DNA of 64,000 nt from Gordionus sp. m RMFG-2023 (taxonomy: Eukaryota; Nematomorpha; Gordioida; Chordodea; Parachordodidae). The stretch lies in assembly GCF_954871325.1 (NCBI RefSeq), contig NC_088776.1, forward strand, positions 56,399,301-56,463,300, written 5' to 3'. This document shows, piece after piece, positions 15,001-24,383 of this stretch. The notes beneath the pieces were generated by a model. It was not told the DNA's origin. It made no database searches and was given only the letters and a program-made list of their open reading frames with translations. Position numbers and translations under genes: made by a program. Positions within the stretch are counted from its first letter, which is position 1; every line of letters begins with the position of its first letter.

Positions 15001-18000
15001 CCTGCGGCCGGGATTTAGAATTGACTTAGTTATCCGCTTATTATTTTTTATAAATATAAAATAGGTTTTCAAATAAAATAGCCAACTATTTTTCAAAATA
15101 AAATAGCCAACTATTTTTCAAAATGGGTAATTATAGTACGACACAAAATTTCTTAAATACTATCTTTATTATTAAAATAACATATTGATTTATTATAATA
15201 TATTAATTTTGTTTAAAAATAATAACCAACGATCTTTTTTAAATACAAAAGAATGTAAACAAGATAAAATTTTATAAAAAAATTGTAATTTTACAATGTA
15301 AAAAAATATATTTTATGCTAATGTATAAATAAGATTTTATAAAAAAACAAACAATTTTAAATTTACAATGTAAAAAATAATTATAATCAGTGCGGGGAAG
15401 TTGTTCTACAGTATTTAGTTAATACAATGGGGGAAGGGAATATGATATTTTGAGGCATCAAAAATCTTCAAAGCATAAATCAGTACAGGGCAGTCTATCA
15501 ACATCTATTGCAAAATTAAAATATTCTTCAAAAATAAGAAATAATACAGATGCAACTACAGTTGCGGAAATGGTAAATACCTATCATGCAGTACAACATT
15601 CAGAGAGCAACATCATAATGTTGGTAGAATCTTTCCCCATAATATTTAACGACTAATATAAATGAAAAGTATACTTTGTAGAACACAAATGAGCAAGTCA
15701 TCAATGTTTTAGGATATAAATCCAGAAGGTTAATTCTTGACGATTTGAAAGATGTGCAAACATATGCAATTCTAACAGATGCATCTAATAAGGAGATATC
15801 AAAACATTTCCCTTGATCCTCCCCTATTTCAACAAAATTAATGTCATTTTAATAAAACTATTAAAAAAATTTCTCCAGATATGAAATATCCAAAGACATA
15901 GCTAACCATATATAATTGTAAATATGGCAGATTTAACATTACCAATGAATTGCATGGCAGCTTTCTGATCTGATAATTCCTCAGTGAATTTGGAAAAAAC
16001 CAGAGTGTATTTACAGAATTGAGTCAGCATAATGTTGGTTGACAGGTTCCTCCTAATATGCGCCATCGTAGAATTTTAAAATTTTACAAACCTTTAAAAA
16101 ATAAATAGATTATAAAAGCTGTCCTAATTTAAAAAAAATTTTCAAAAATAAATGGCAGAAGTATATTTAGGAATTTTACATATAGGAAATCTACTATATG
16201 CTGTTAATATGGAGTTGCAATCAGAAGAATATAATTTAATATTATTACTATTATCGGATAATTATTAATAAGATTTAATATGATGTCATGTTTGAGGAGA
16301 TTTGCTTCTTTATTTTTATGATTTGCCAAAATATTCAAAATATTAATTTTACAATGTAAAAAATAAATTTATTTGATTTTATGCAAATGTATAAATAAGA
16401 TTTTATAAAATATAGAAAGTCAAATAGTTATAGTTAATTATATTTTATTTAAGATTTAAATAATGGAACTAAACGTTTACCGTCGTTATTAAGATATTTA
16501 TAAAATTCCTGGCATGACATTTTATAATTTTGTTTAACCATTAACTCGGCCTCTAATGTTGCTAAAGCTATTCGATTTCTCTCCTTTCTCCAGGCAGTCC
16601 TCATCAGGCTAAAAATGCGCTCCGATGAGGCATTAGAATGAGGTAAGGAGAAAACATACTCGCAAATTTTTTCCAAGCATGGGGATTTATCGTTATTACG
16701 AAAAAATTCCACCCATTTCTCCTCTGCTTTTAGACCATCTAACTTTAAGTATTCTGGCGAATCATAAAAAATGTAAAAAATTACAATCTCTTCAAACAAG
16801 GCTTCAATGTCTATCGGTAATTTTAATATATTTATTAAATTACAAAAACCATCAAATGATGGTTTCTATTCCAAGGTCATAATATTTATACACTTGTAAA
16901 TAGAGTTATTAAAATCAAATCTTGATTGTAAATATTCCAAAATTGTCTTAATAAAAATATTTGCTTCATTTAAAAATACGTTAATTATAGTAATATTTGA
17001 ACATTTTAATATGATATTTTTAGCAATAGCGCCATAAAATTTATTATCTATTTTTAACTGTAGAGATGAACAGAGCTAGCATGATTTTGTGAATCTTTAT
17101 CAATAAAGAATCTTCTGATTGCAACTGAATATTAACTACATGAAGTAGATTTCCTACATGTGAAACTAATCCCAAATATGCTTCTGACATTTCATCCTCG
17201 AAAAATTTTTTCAAAATTTTAGGACAGCTTTTAAAATCTTTATTTAAGAAGTATTTCTTTAAGGGTTCGTAAAATTTTAAAATTCTCTCGATGGCAGGTA
17301 TTAATGATAACCACATGATAGGTACATATCGCAACAACTCACACCATTCAAAATCAGACCACTCCACCAATTCTTTTAATTCAGTGACTCTTTTAGTTGA
17401 TGAACTAAATTCGTTAAAACATTTCATCACAATTACTTCGACATCTACAGATAGTACATTCATTGCTTTCTTGCAAGAATTATGCAGTATATGGTATATA
17501 CAGCCAATTGGTATTAATTCATTATTGTGCTGCCTCAATTCGGTAAATACACTTTGATTTGATTAGAATAATATCCACTTCTAAAAGTTCTATTCTTCTA
17601 ACACAAAAATTTTAAAAATGTCGAGTGGAGTACTGCAATTCTAGATAACGATATAAAATATATTAAGTAATTTAAAATATATTTATAATAATTATACATA
17701 CTGTTCTAACTTCTATTCTTTCTAACACAAAAATTTTGAAAATGTCGAGTGGAGAATTGGAGAATTTTATAAAAAATATATTTTAGAGCGAAAAAATAAA
17801 ATAAAAGAACTAGACATATTTTTCGAATAAATATTTAAAATTTATTTTAAAAATATAAAAATAATCAAATACTGTCTCTCAAAATTATTATTTATATATT
17901 AAAAACATTGAAATGCTAAAAAAAAAATTGTGGGAGAAATTAAAAAATTGTGGGAGCTTTTTGTGGGAGATTTCTAATTGTGGGAGTTTTGTGGGAGTGA

Positions 18001-20746
18001 GATGTATGTGGGTAAACTAAAAAATTGTGGGAGACTCCCACTGATGGGGGGAGACATGGCAACCCTGTATACACATCATATTTTGTAGGGTTGACAAAAA
18101 TGGTGATTTTTTTAAAAAAATAATTCGAATTTTAATTAAAGAATTCTGGCTTAAGATTGTAAAATATCGTTTTTTTTAAAGTTTCAGTTTAATATTATTA
18201 CAAGTAAAGGACAAATGCTCAAGGGAACAAGTCAGGATATTGTTGAAAAATTAAATGAGTTGTAATTTTATATATTTTTTTCATATAAAGAAAGCCGATG
18301 ATAGATAATATAGGTTAATGATGCTTACTACCTTAAGGTACCATCAAATTTGAATTTTGTTTATTTTTCATTTGGATAGGCACTACCAAATATATTTATA
18401 ATATATATTTGAAAAATCGTGATTTTTGGAAAGCCTCTATGGCCTAGTAGGCAAGAGCTTGGCTTACTTATCCCATGCTCCCGGGTTCAAATCCCGGGAA
18501 TGATCATGTTTTTTTTCTTATTCTAACTTGGTGGTTCCATCCTTGGGGGGGATGATATATAGAAGGCCGGACTCGACCACGTAATTCCGTATTAATATAT
18601 TAAATAATAAGGGTCTTATTACATTTTAATAAATTTTGGTCGGTATTTAGCAAATTAGATTGGTATTTAAAATATTTCCATAATTCACTTGGTAGTAAGC
18701 ATCATTAACCGATAATATACAGTTATTTTTTTAAAAAAAATATATAACTATCAATATCGGTGTCGAAAGAAGGTCAGCTGATATTGTTTGCCAAAATAAT
18801 TATATTCTAGAATTTTCTGATTCAAAATACCAAATGGAATTTAGTTTTAAGTCATTGCTATTTCCCAACCGGTTAAGAATTATCCCTATTTAAGATTCTT
18901 AAGGGCTTATTTTTCAAATTGTATTTAATTTTCGTTCAGTTTCCTACTATTATTTTTTAAAATCTAGAAGCCGAATTTCGTATTATTGTATAAAAAATAA
19001 ATAAGTATAAAGGTAATCTATTTTAAAAATGCTTATTATATATAAATTTCTAAAATTATACAATTAAATTCTAATACCAATGTCGACGATATAGAAATTA
19101 CTTGTGATTTTTAATATATGTTATTTCTTAATTTTACAAATAATTGATTTTTTTTTTATATTAATAAATAAAATAAATAATATTTTAAAAAATACGTATA
19201 GATATTTGATATTAGTTTAGTTTTATATTTAGAATATTAAATAATTTTTCATTATTGGGATTAGGATCAGCAGTTATTTTTCTACTATGTCAAAAATTGA
19301 AAAAGAAAATAACTTTTTTTAACCTAACAAGTAGCTATTACTAGTGTAATTTGGTTATTTAATTTAGATTTTGCTATATCTAAGTTCTTATCTTTCACTA
19401 TTTTAAATTTTGATTTTAAATCATTTTTAAAAAAATCGGTGTGATTTAAATAGGATAGCCCATATTTTGTATACTTCGCCGCGAATTCATGCTAGCTATA
19501 AATGAGGGGTTAGATGATTATCAACTACGACAAAGTGCGGGACTGAAGCTGGTGAGACCCTACTAAACATTTATTGTCGTATTGGGATACGGAATAAATG
19601 GGAATTCGGAATCTTTCAAATTTAATCGATTATTGACGGCCATTTTTAAATTTGAGCCGTTGAATTTGAGGAAACTTAACCGGCATGTGGAGAGTACACC
19701 GGACTAGTGTTGTTAAACGGCTCGTTTTGAGCCGATTTTTGAAAACGGCTAACTCAACATTTAATCCAGAATAGTATTACGCAAGCCTGAATATTTTATT
19801 TGTAGAAGGAACAAAGGTTTGGACATCTATTAGCGAAATCTCGAGGTTTAAGCAATATTTTTCTGGCTAAAATATTGAGTTAGCCGTTTTTAAAAATCGG
19901 CTCAAAACGAGCCGTTTAACAACACTACACCGGACTGCGAATTTCGACAATTATGACGTAAACCTTTGTGTATTTTATTTTTCTTTATATGAAAAATCTA
20001 TATAAAATAAAAAAATTCGCGGCAAAATTGTCTGAAACTCATAATTTGGGTACTTTGCGCATACTAAATCCGATCATATCTCAGATTGTTCAAATCAAAA
20101 TTCGCGACAAAATTGTCTAATACTGATAGCGCTGGTGCTCTGCGCATACTGAAATTACATCCAATCAAATCCGATAGTTCAAATTAAAAAATCGCCCTAA
20201 TAAATTATTTAAAATGGAGAGATTTCGAACCCCCCAAGAAATCCGTATCCCAATACGATGTATATATATAATTATTTTTTGGGTGCGTTATATATTGCAA
20301 CTTTCCGATAGAGTTGATAAAAAAATATGATCGACAGCATAAAATCTCCTATATTCCAGAAACACCTTGATGAATCAGTTTAGACTATTTCTTACGGCAG
20401 ACACTCGTGTATTCTCAAATCCAATATGAGTATCTTCAGCAATAGAGTGATACCCGACCCCTCCCATACCCAACATTTATATTTATCCACAATCTTGCGA
20501 ATAGAGTATCTATTCACGATAAAAAAAATTTAGATTCATATTTATTTTTTGGGGAGAGGGGGGGATAATTTATTAAAGTAATATCATAAAGGTACATAAA
20601 TTATTTTTTGCAAAATACTCTATTTTTGTGTATTGCATATAAATGAGCACAAAAAAAAACAAAATGCAAAATTTTTAATTTTTACCTCCGCCAGTTAAAA
20701 CGTGGGAGTACATATTGCTAGCTTTTTGCCAAATACCACCGGACAT
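2833..20746 (-). CDS. ELOVL4-like: ELOVL-type very-long-chain fatty acid elongase, complete gene, 7 coding exons
   Basis: The product is the condensing enzyme (3-ketoacyl-CoA synthase) of microsomal fatty-acid elongation. By family knowledge it is a multi-pass ER membrane protein that joins malonyl-CoA to a long acyl-CoA. Coding exons on the minus strand are 20746-20686, 14002-13812, 10731-10651, 9799-9743, 8195-8081, 6267-6140 and 3075-2833. Together they make 876 nt, or 291 residues, with consistent phases (1,0,0,0,1,0). All four diagnostic motifs are visible: KxxExxDT (SKIVELLDT, residues 122-130), QxxFLHxxHH ([10 protein letters not shown], 141-150), NxxxHxxMYxYY (176-187) and TxxQxxQ (207-213). 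The histidine box is the presumed di-iron or catalytic site. The motif context resembles ELOVL4/ELOVL1/7 more than ELOVL2/5 or ELOVL3/6. The C-terminus has no clear dilysine ER signal. The introns hold two hAT copies with exact ends and several MITEs. The exact subfamily is inferred. Confidence 0.93.
3629..4632 (+). mobile_element. hAT element, 1,004 bp, internally deleted, exact ends and 8-bp TSD
   Basis: The ends are perfect 12-bp inverted repeats (CAGTCTTGTTAA). They are flanked by identical ATTTTTAT at 3621-3628 and 4633-4640, the 8-bp duplication typical of hAT transposons. Both subterminal zones are packed with the word GGAGCG and its complement, which may be transposase-binding sites. 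The interior keeps only the 3' part of a transposase. The element sits in ELOVL intron 6. Confidence 0.95.
4018..4394 (+). pseudogene. hAT transposase C-terminal remnant
   Basis: Two open pieces lie in the same element. The segment 4018-4148 reads [18 protein letters not shown] and ends in a stop after FFGFH. The open frame 4173-4394 contains [19 protein letters not shown] and [17 protein letters not shown]. The pattern [10 protein letters not shown] is the hAT dimerisation domain. The catalytic DDE region is absent, so the copy cannot mobilise itself. The element has otherwise been reduced to its ends. Confidence 0.88.
5548..5673. repeat. Partial TAGTGTTGTTAA MITE copy
   Basis: It keeps the inner GGCTAACTCAATATTTTACC edge and ends GGCCGTTTAACAACACTA. 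The other terminus is missing. It lies in ELOVL intron 6. Confidence 0.7.
6140..6267 (-). CDS. ELOVL4-like: ELOVL coding exon 6
   Basis: It completes codon 169 and encodes residues 170-211. It includes [12 protein letters not shown] and [14 protein letters not shown], which hold the third motif and half of the fourth. The acceptor is AACTAG|GC (phase 1) and the donor CTT|GTAAAA (phase 0). Confidence 0.92.
7033..7770 (+). mobile_element. hAT relic with GATCGG-type subterminal repeats, about 740 bp
   Basis: The two edges (TAGGGATG... and ...CACACCCCA) are imperfect inverted repeats. Inside both edges GATCGG/CCGATC words recur. At about 7328-7435 the plus strand still reads [16 protein letters not shown], a decayed hAT dimerisation motif. 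No clean target duplication was found. It lies in ELOVL intron 5 and belongs to the same family as 48553-49320. Confidence 0.72.
8081..8195 (-). CDS. ELOVL4-like: ELOVL coding exon 5 (histidine box)
   Basis: It encodes residues 131-168 plus one base of codon 169. It starts [11 protein letters not shown] and carries the HxxHH box (H146, H149, H150). The acceptor is ACTCCAG|ATG. The donor AATT|GTAAAG (phase 1) was chosen over a GC donor four bases upstream because it restores the usual spacing between the GG and NS residues of the family. Confidence 0.9.
9743..9799 (-). CDS. ELOVL4-like: ELOVL coding exon 4 (KxxExxDT motif)
   Basis: This 57-nt exon encodes residues 112-130. It contains [14 protein letters not shown], the first elongase signature motif. 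The acceptor is ATACCAG|ATT and the donor ACG|GTACAA; both ends are phase 0. Confidence 0.92.
10651..10731 (-). CDS. ELOVL4-like: ELOVL coding exon 3
   Basis: It encodes residues 85-111, including the conserved stretch [13 protein letters not shown], which matches the YSxxCQxVDYSN block of ELOVL4-like enzymes. The acceptor is TTTAG|TTT and the donor CTCAGA|GTGAC; both ends are phase 0. Confidence 0.88.
11269..11377 (+). CDS. Orphan exon-like sequence, possible membrane-protein exon
   Basis: A strong polypyrimidine tract ending TTTTCCTAG precedes 36 open codons, and a strong donor TTG|GTAAGA follows. The encoded piece begins [15 protein letters not shown] and ends with a hydrophobic segment, [20 protein letters not shown] helix of this kind opens many solute carriers; a resemblance to the first helix of SLC5 sodium symporters is a guess. 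It lies antisense within ELOVL intron 2. No partner exons were found, so it may be a displaced exon or chance. Confidence 0.35.
12905..13045 (-). repeat. Fragment of the TAGTGTTGTTAA MITE family
   Basis: The inner part of the family is recognisable in reverse orientation (CTGCAAGCCTCAAAATTTCG, TTAATAGATGTCCAAACC and GCTAAAATATTCGGTTAGC). The terminal repeats are degraded. Confidence 0.6.
13334..13405 (-). repeat. tRNA-like sequence, probably SINE-derived
   Basis: On the minus strand a GTTCGAATCCC block, a perfect RNA polymerase III B box, follows a region with a weak A-box-like start. The acceptor stems do not pair, so it is not a functional tRNA gene. It lies in ELOVL intron 2. Confidence 0.4.
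13812..14002 (-). CDS. ELOVL4-like: ELOVL coding exon 2
   Basis: It encodes residues 21-84, starting [18 protein letters not shown] and ending [10 protein letters not shown]. The first membrane span and the [12 protein letters not shown] loop typical of elongases are present. The acceptor is CTAAG|AC (phase 1) and the donor is GAG|GTAACT (phase 0). Confidence 0.92.
15450..16270 (+). pseudogene. hAT transposase fragment, left copy
   Basis: The open frame 15450-15656 reads [18 protein letters not shown] and [20 protein letters not shown]. Further decayed pieces follow, such as LTDASNK near 15775 and [19 protein letters not shown] near 16152. The last piece is clearly related to [19 protein letters not shown] in the right copy on the opposite strand. 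Stops and frameshifts make it non-functional. Confidence 0.78.
16449..17538 (-). pseudogene. hAT transposase fragment, right copy (dimerisation domain)
   Basis: Minus-strand frames 17538-17044 (164 codons) and 16799-16449 (116 codons) encode the middle and C-terminal parts of a hAT transposase. The second contains [20 protein letters not shown] followed by [20 protein letters not shown], the hAT dimerisation signature. The gap between the frames has stops. No N-terminal zinc finger or first catalytic aspartate is visible in this orientation, so the copy is partial. Confidence 0.88.
18313..18710 (+). mobile_element. 398-bp TIR element with 9-bp TSD and internal tRNA-like Pol III promoter
   Basis: Perfect 20-bp inverted repeats (GGTTAATGATGCTTACTACC) bound the element. 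Identical GATAATATA flanks it at 18304-18312 and 18711-18719. A 9-bp duplication is typical of Mutator-like (MULE) elements. Inside is a tRNA-like block with an A box (TGGCCTAGTAG, 18440-18450) and a B box (GGTTCAAATCC, 18484-18494). A diverged homologue is at 24039-24383. No coding capacity. It lies in ELOVL intron 1. Confidence 0.88.
18431..18502 (+). ncRNA. tRNA-like module with A and B boxes
   Basis: Both RNA polymerase III internal promoter boxes match consensus and are spaced as in a tRNA. The T-arm stem CCCGGG..CCCGGG pairs perfectly. The acceptor stem does not pair, so it is not a genuine tRNA gene. Transcription is possible but unproven. Confidence 0.55.
19577..20258. mobile_element. 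TIR element, 682 bp, interrupted by a nested MITE
   Basis: Perfect 17-bp inverted repeats (TCGTATTGGGATACGGA) mark the ends. No target duplication was identified. Its interior holds the MITE 19705-19927 and a diverged direct repeat of about 85 bp (20013-20095 and 20098-20195, each opening AAAATTCGCG). A related edge sequence appears near 61158-61200. Confidence 0.75.
19705..19927. mobile_element. TAGTGTTGTTAA MITE, 223 bp, 8-bp TSD (type copy)
   Basis: Long, nearly perfect terminal inverted repeats of about 58 bp start TAGTGTTGTTAAACGGCTCG. The flanks are identical CACCGGAC (19697-19704 and 19928-19935). TSD length and terminus suggest a non-autonomous hAT. Other copies are near 5548, 12905, 27114, 43632 and 60490. 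Confidence 0.93.
20686..20746 (-). CDS. ELOVL4-like: ELOVL coding exon 1 (start codon)
   Basis: It encodes residues 1-20 ([20 protein letters not shown]) plus one base of codon 21. The start ATG has AAG just upstream, which is a purine at -3. The donor is GGAG|GTAAAA, phase 1, and it joins the exon at 14002 to give GG-DPRTQSW. That is the usual N-terminal layout of the family. The splice partner lies 6.7 kb away, so the link is inferred from phase and family pattern. Confidence 0.8.
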
Positions 20747-23700
20747 CTTAAGAAGATTCTAGAGCGAGAAAAGAGAGCGCTAATAATAATTTTGTTGGTG
20801 TTATTTTGGTAATAGTGTTTTTTTCGAAGAAAATTTTAAAAAAGCGCCATATAGAAAGCCAAGGTTTAAGAAAAAGGAAGGAATTAATCGTCTATGATTT
20901 ATAAATGTTCTACTTTATTTTTCGGATTTATAGGGGAAGCGAAAGATATAATTTTATTTAACTTCCTTTGGTCGAAATCGCGTCAGGGTTAAGAAGCTGA
21001 TATCTAAATTTAGTAGAATATTTAAAAAAAAATATGATATAGATACATATATATTTGTCTAAAATAAAGTAATTTGTAATTATGGCGATAAAGTTATCGC
21101 GACTGACGACCTATTAATTTTTTCTAAAATAAAAGAAACCCCTTATGGGAGACCGCCATAGAATATGCACTCTTAAAGTGATCGTAATTTTGGATCGCCT
21201 TACTTTTCCTCTATCGGGATTAAATGTATCGATGCCACAATTTTAGCCAAAACCGATATTAATACTGTGTAGACCGATCCTGAAAAATGATAATGACGCA
21301 TTCTCTATATTAAAAAATTTTAAGTAACGCATAAATCAGCAGTGGTTCGGGAGGCGAGCCGAGGAAAAACTTTTCAGTTCAAAATCTTGAAATTGAGCCC
21401 ATAGTTTTTGGGGCTAAACACTCGGGCTGAGATAGTTTTAGAGACGGCTCAAGATCCTTCAAAAATTTTTTTGATATCTTGCTGGCGCATTCCAGAATCC
21501 AGGGAAAAAGATTAATTTTTTCACGCAAAAAACAAAAATAATATCCTTGGTGATAATTTTGAAATAATTAATTTTTGATCAAAAAAAAAGAATTTACCTG
21601 TTTTTAAAAATTTCTTTTACAAACTAATTGTTTATATATAATTAAAAAAATATGAAAAAAAATATAGCATTGATTATTGATGAATTTTATTTAAAAAAAA
21701 ATAAAATATTGTTTGTTAGGTATATTATAATTGCTCGATAAAAAAAATGTTCAAATATTTATAAGGAAACAAGAAGGAAAAATGTTGACGGGAAGGGTAT
21801 TCATTCCTTAGATTTGAATTGAAAACATAAAGCAATAAGTATCGGTAACGGGCCGATACTGTATGGTATTCCGCTAAAATTGGCTCAATCTAAATGCGTG
21901 TGCTTGAAAAATAATCCGCTAAGCCTTGAGGCGGGAGTTAATTTATCCCAAGGTTTATCTTTTCGAAAGAAAACCTCGAGGCTAACGTGATAGTATTACC
22001 CTGCATTCATGGTTAGCGCGAATTCTTGGCTAAATATTCACAAATTATTATATTAATGGCCGCTAAATGTGAATGCAGAGTTAGACTAAAAAAACTGTTT
22101 TAGCCGTTATTGGGACTGGCCAATAAAGAAATATGCTAAAATTCTTTAAAATAATGAGGTACCAATATTAATGCGTCGACTACATCTTATTTAACGAGTA
22201 TATATTCGAAAAATCGCGAAATACTCCATTCACTTGGTATAAAATCTATCTAAATATGGCAATAAAAACGAATATCGAATAGAGAAATCCGTGAATAAAA
22301 CGAATAGAATAAAAAAAAATAAAGCCACGACCGATTCGAAGGTATTTTTTTTGTGTAGATAATTTATAATCTATTATTAAAAATTTACTAAAAATTACAG
22401 GCAAAAAAAAATGTTATACAAATTTTTTTCAGACCAAAAATTAGGTAAAGGACATACTTAATTTTTTTTCTTCATCCGTCAAAAAAGAAAATGACCGACT
22501 TTCAACATTTCCCATCCCGAGACAAAGTTTGAATAATTAACTAAAAAAAATACGTCGAAAAATCGTATTGGTAACAAATAGTAAATGGCGTATATAAATA
22601 AGCGTGTTATTTGGTGGATTAAATTGTTTTTTTCCGCTCTAAATAATGATAACCCGCCTATTTTTGCTGATTTTCGTTTATATTCATCGGATACGGCTTT
22701 TTAGAAAATCCGCCGGTATTCTCCGATAACTCACATCAGCTGATCCAACTAATAATGAGCCCCCCCCCCTCTAAAATTTGATGAAAACACTCAAAAATGA
22801 TAATTATCAATAAAAATAAATCGCAAGCCAAGAATTGAATTTAAAATGTACATCAATTTCTCAAACAGATAAGTAAAGTTATTAATATTTAAGTTTGTGT
22901 TATTCAATTCGTACTATTTTTTTCTTCTTCTAAATTTTGGTGTATAATTTATTTTATATTATTTTTCTTAGAGGAGTTATTTTAGTTTTTTTTTGTAAAT
23001 TCTCTTTTTTTTTAAAGTTCAATTTTGCGAATATATTATGCAAACGAAAATTAAAAAAAAAAGAAATATTTTACTCCTAAATTAAATATTTGAATTATTC
23101 ATATTTAATTTTATATTATTAACATAAAATAAAATTATTAAACACAAAAAATAATTTTAAAATAATCAAAGAAAAAATTAAAAGGTCAGTGTGTTTATTT
23201 GAGAGCACGATCTGGACAGGTCTTTTATCTGAGGGTTGGTCAAGTACGTTTGCATGGGTCAAGCCCGAACCCATGACCGGAACCTGACCTTCACCAGTTC
23301 AATGTGATTTTATTCAACTTTAAATCAAAATCAATTTTTGAGGGCATTTATGAATAGTTGCGTTCCAGCATGCGTAAATACCAACAAACCATATTTATCA
23401 AGAAAGAAGGGGAAAATATTTACCGGGAAAAAAGCTTCAATTTATGAGGGAGTGGGAGGGGAGTTATTTTTAAATTAAAAAAAAATATTAAGTGATTTTT
23501 TTAAATTATGAAGTGTCCCGGGGAATTATATCCAATGATTCATATAATATTAAAGGGTGTTACAAATATAATATCACTTTTAATTAGACATAAAATTATG
23601 TAAACAAACAAATATTGAGACAGGAAATCGATTTTTTCTCATATCTCCACATGACACGCTTTATAAATAGATTTATCCAAAATTTTAACGGGAATTTATT

Positions 23701-24038
23701 AAATAAATATTATTTCTTATTCCATTTTTTTAAATGTGCTAACCCCTTCATTTTAACCATCTAGCTATAGTGACCCTTTTGAGATAAATTTAAAAAAAAT
23801 AAATTATTTATAAAATGTTCACCTCAAGTTATTTTGAGTGGACACTTTATGGAGGTTTTAATGTGTGCAAATCAGAAATATGCAGGCCTGACCCGGAGCC
23901 ATGCTCCGCCCGGATATGGGGTTCGGTCAATCTTTTTTAAAAAAATATTAAATTGTTATATAATTATTTTCAATGAATGAAAGAAAAAGGAACATGAAAA
24001 TGATTTGTTTTGGATTTTTAGCGAGGAATAATGCATTA

Positions 24039-24383
24039 GGATACAGATTACTGTTGGCTACTATCAAAGGCAGTTATTTGGATCAAGACTGCCACATTTG
24101 ATTATAAATTGTAATTTTCGGAAAGCGTATCTGGTCTAGTCGATAAGAGCGTGGCTAGCCAATAAGATAATTCTGGGATCGAATCCAGTAAGGATCATAT
24201 ATTTTTTTATAAAGTCAACTTGGAGGTTCCGCCCTAGTGGGAATGATATATAGGAGATCGGAAGTAAACGCATGATTCACACATGATATATAAAAAAGGA
24301 TATTATTGCATTTTAAAAAATAATTGGTTGCTGTTTAGCAATGTTAGCTTTTGTCGTTTAGGCATCGACGTGGTAACGTATCC
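24039..24383 (+). mobile_element. Diverged relative of the tRNA-like TIR element
   Basis: Similarity to 18313-18710 covers both arms and the tRNA-like core. A box TGGTCTAGTCG (24132-24142) and B box GGATCGAATCC (24176-24186) are both intact although the rest has diverged. The edges GGATACAGATTAC and GTAACGTATCC are imperfect inverted repeats. No target duplication remains. Confidence 0.7.

Larger units (their letters stand above)
14866..18067 (+). mobile_element. hAT element, 3,202 bp, 8-bp TSD, convergent transposase fragments
   Basis: The ends are inverted repeats CAGGGTTGCCAGGTC and GACATGGCAACCCTG, one mismatch apart. They are flanked by identical TATACACA (14858-14865 and 18068-18075). 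Many GTGGGAG words fill the subterminal zones. Transposase fragments run on the plus strand from the left half and on the minus strand from the right half. It inserted into an older repeat whose GCGAGAATTCGCGGC-type edge is at 14830-14846. Confidence 0.95.

Noticed and set aside
18431-18502. A genuine tRNA gene
   Set aside because: The acceptor arms do not pair and the block lies inside a TIR element with a relative elsewhere; only the promoter boxes and T arm look tRNA-like.
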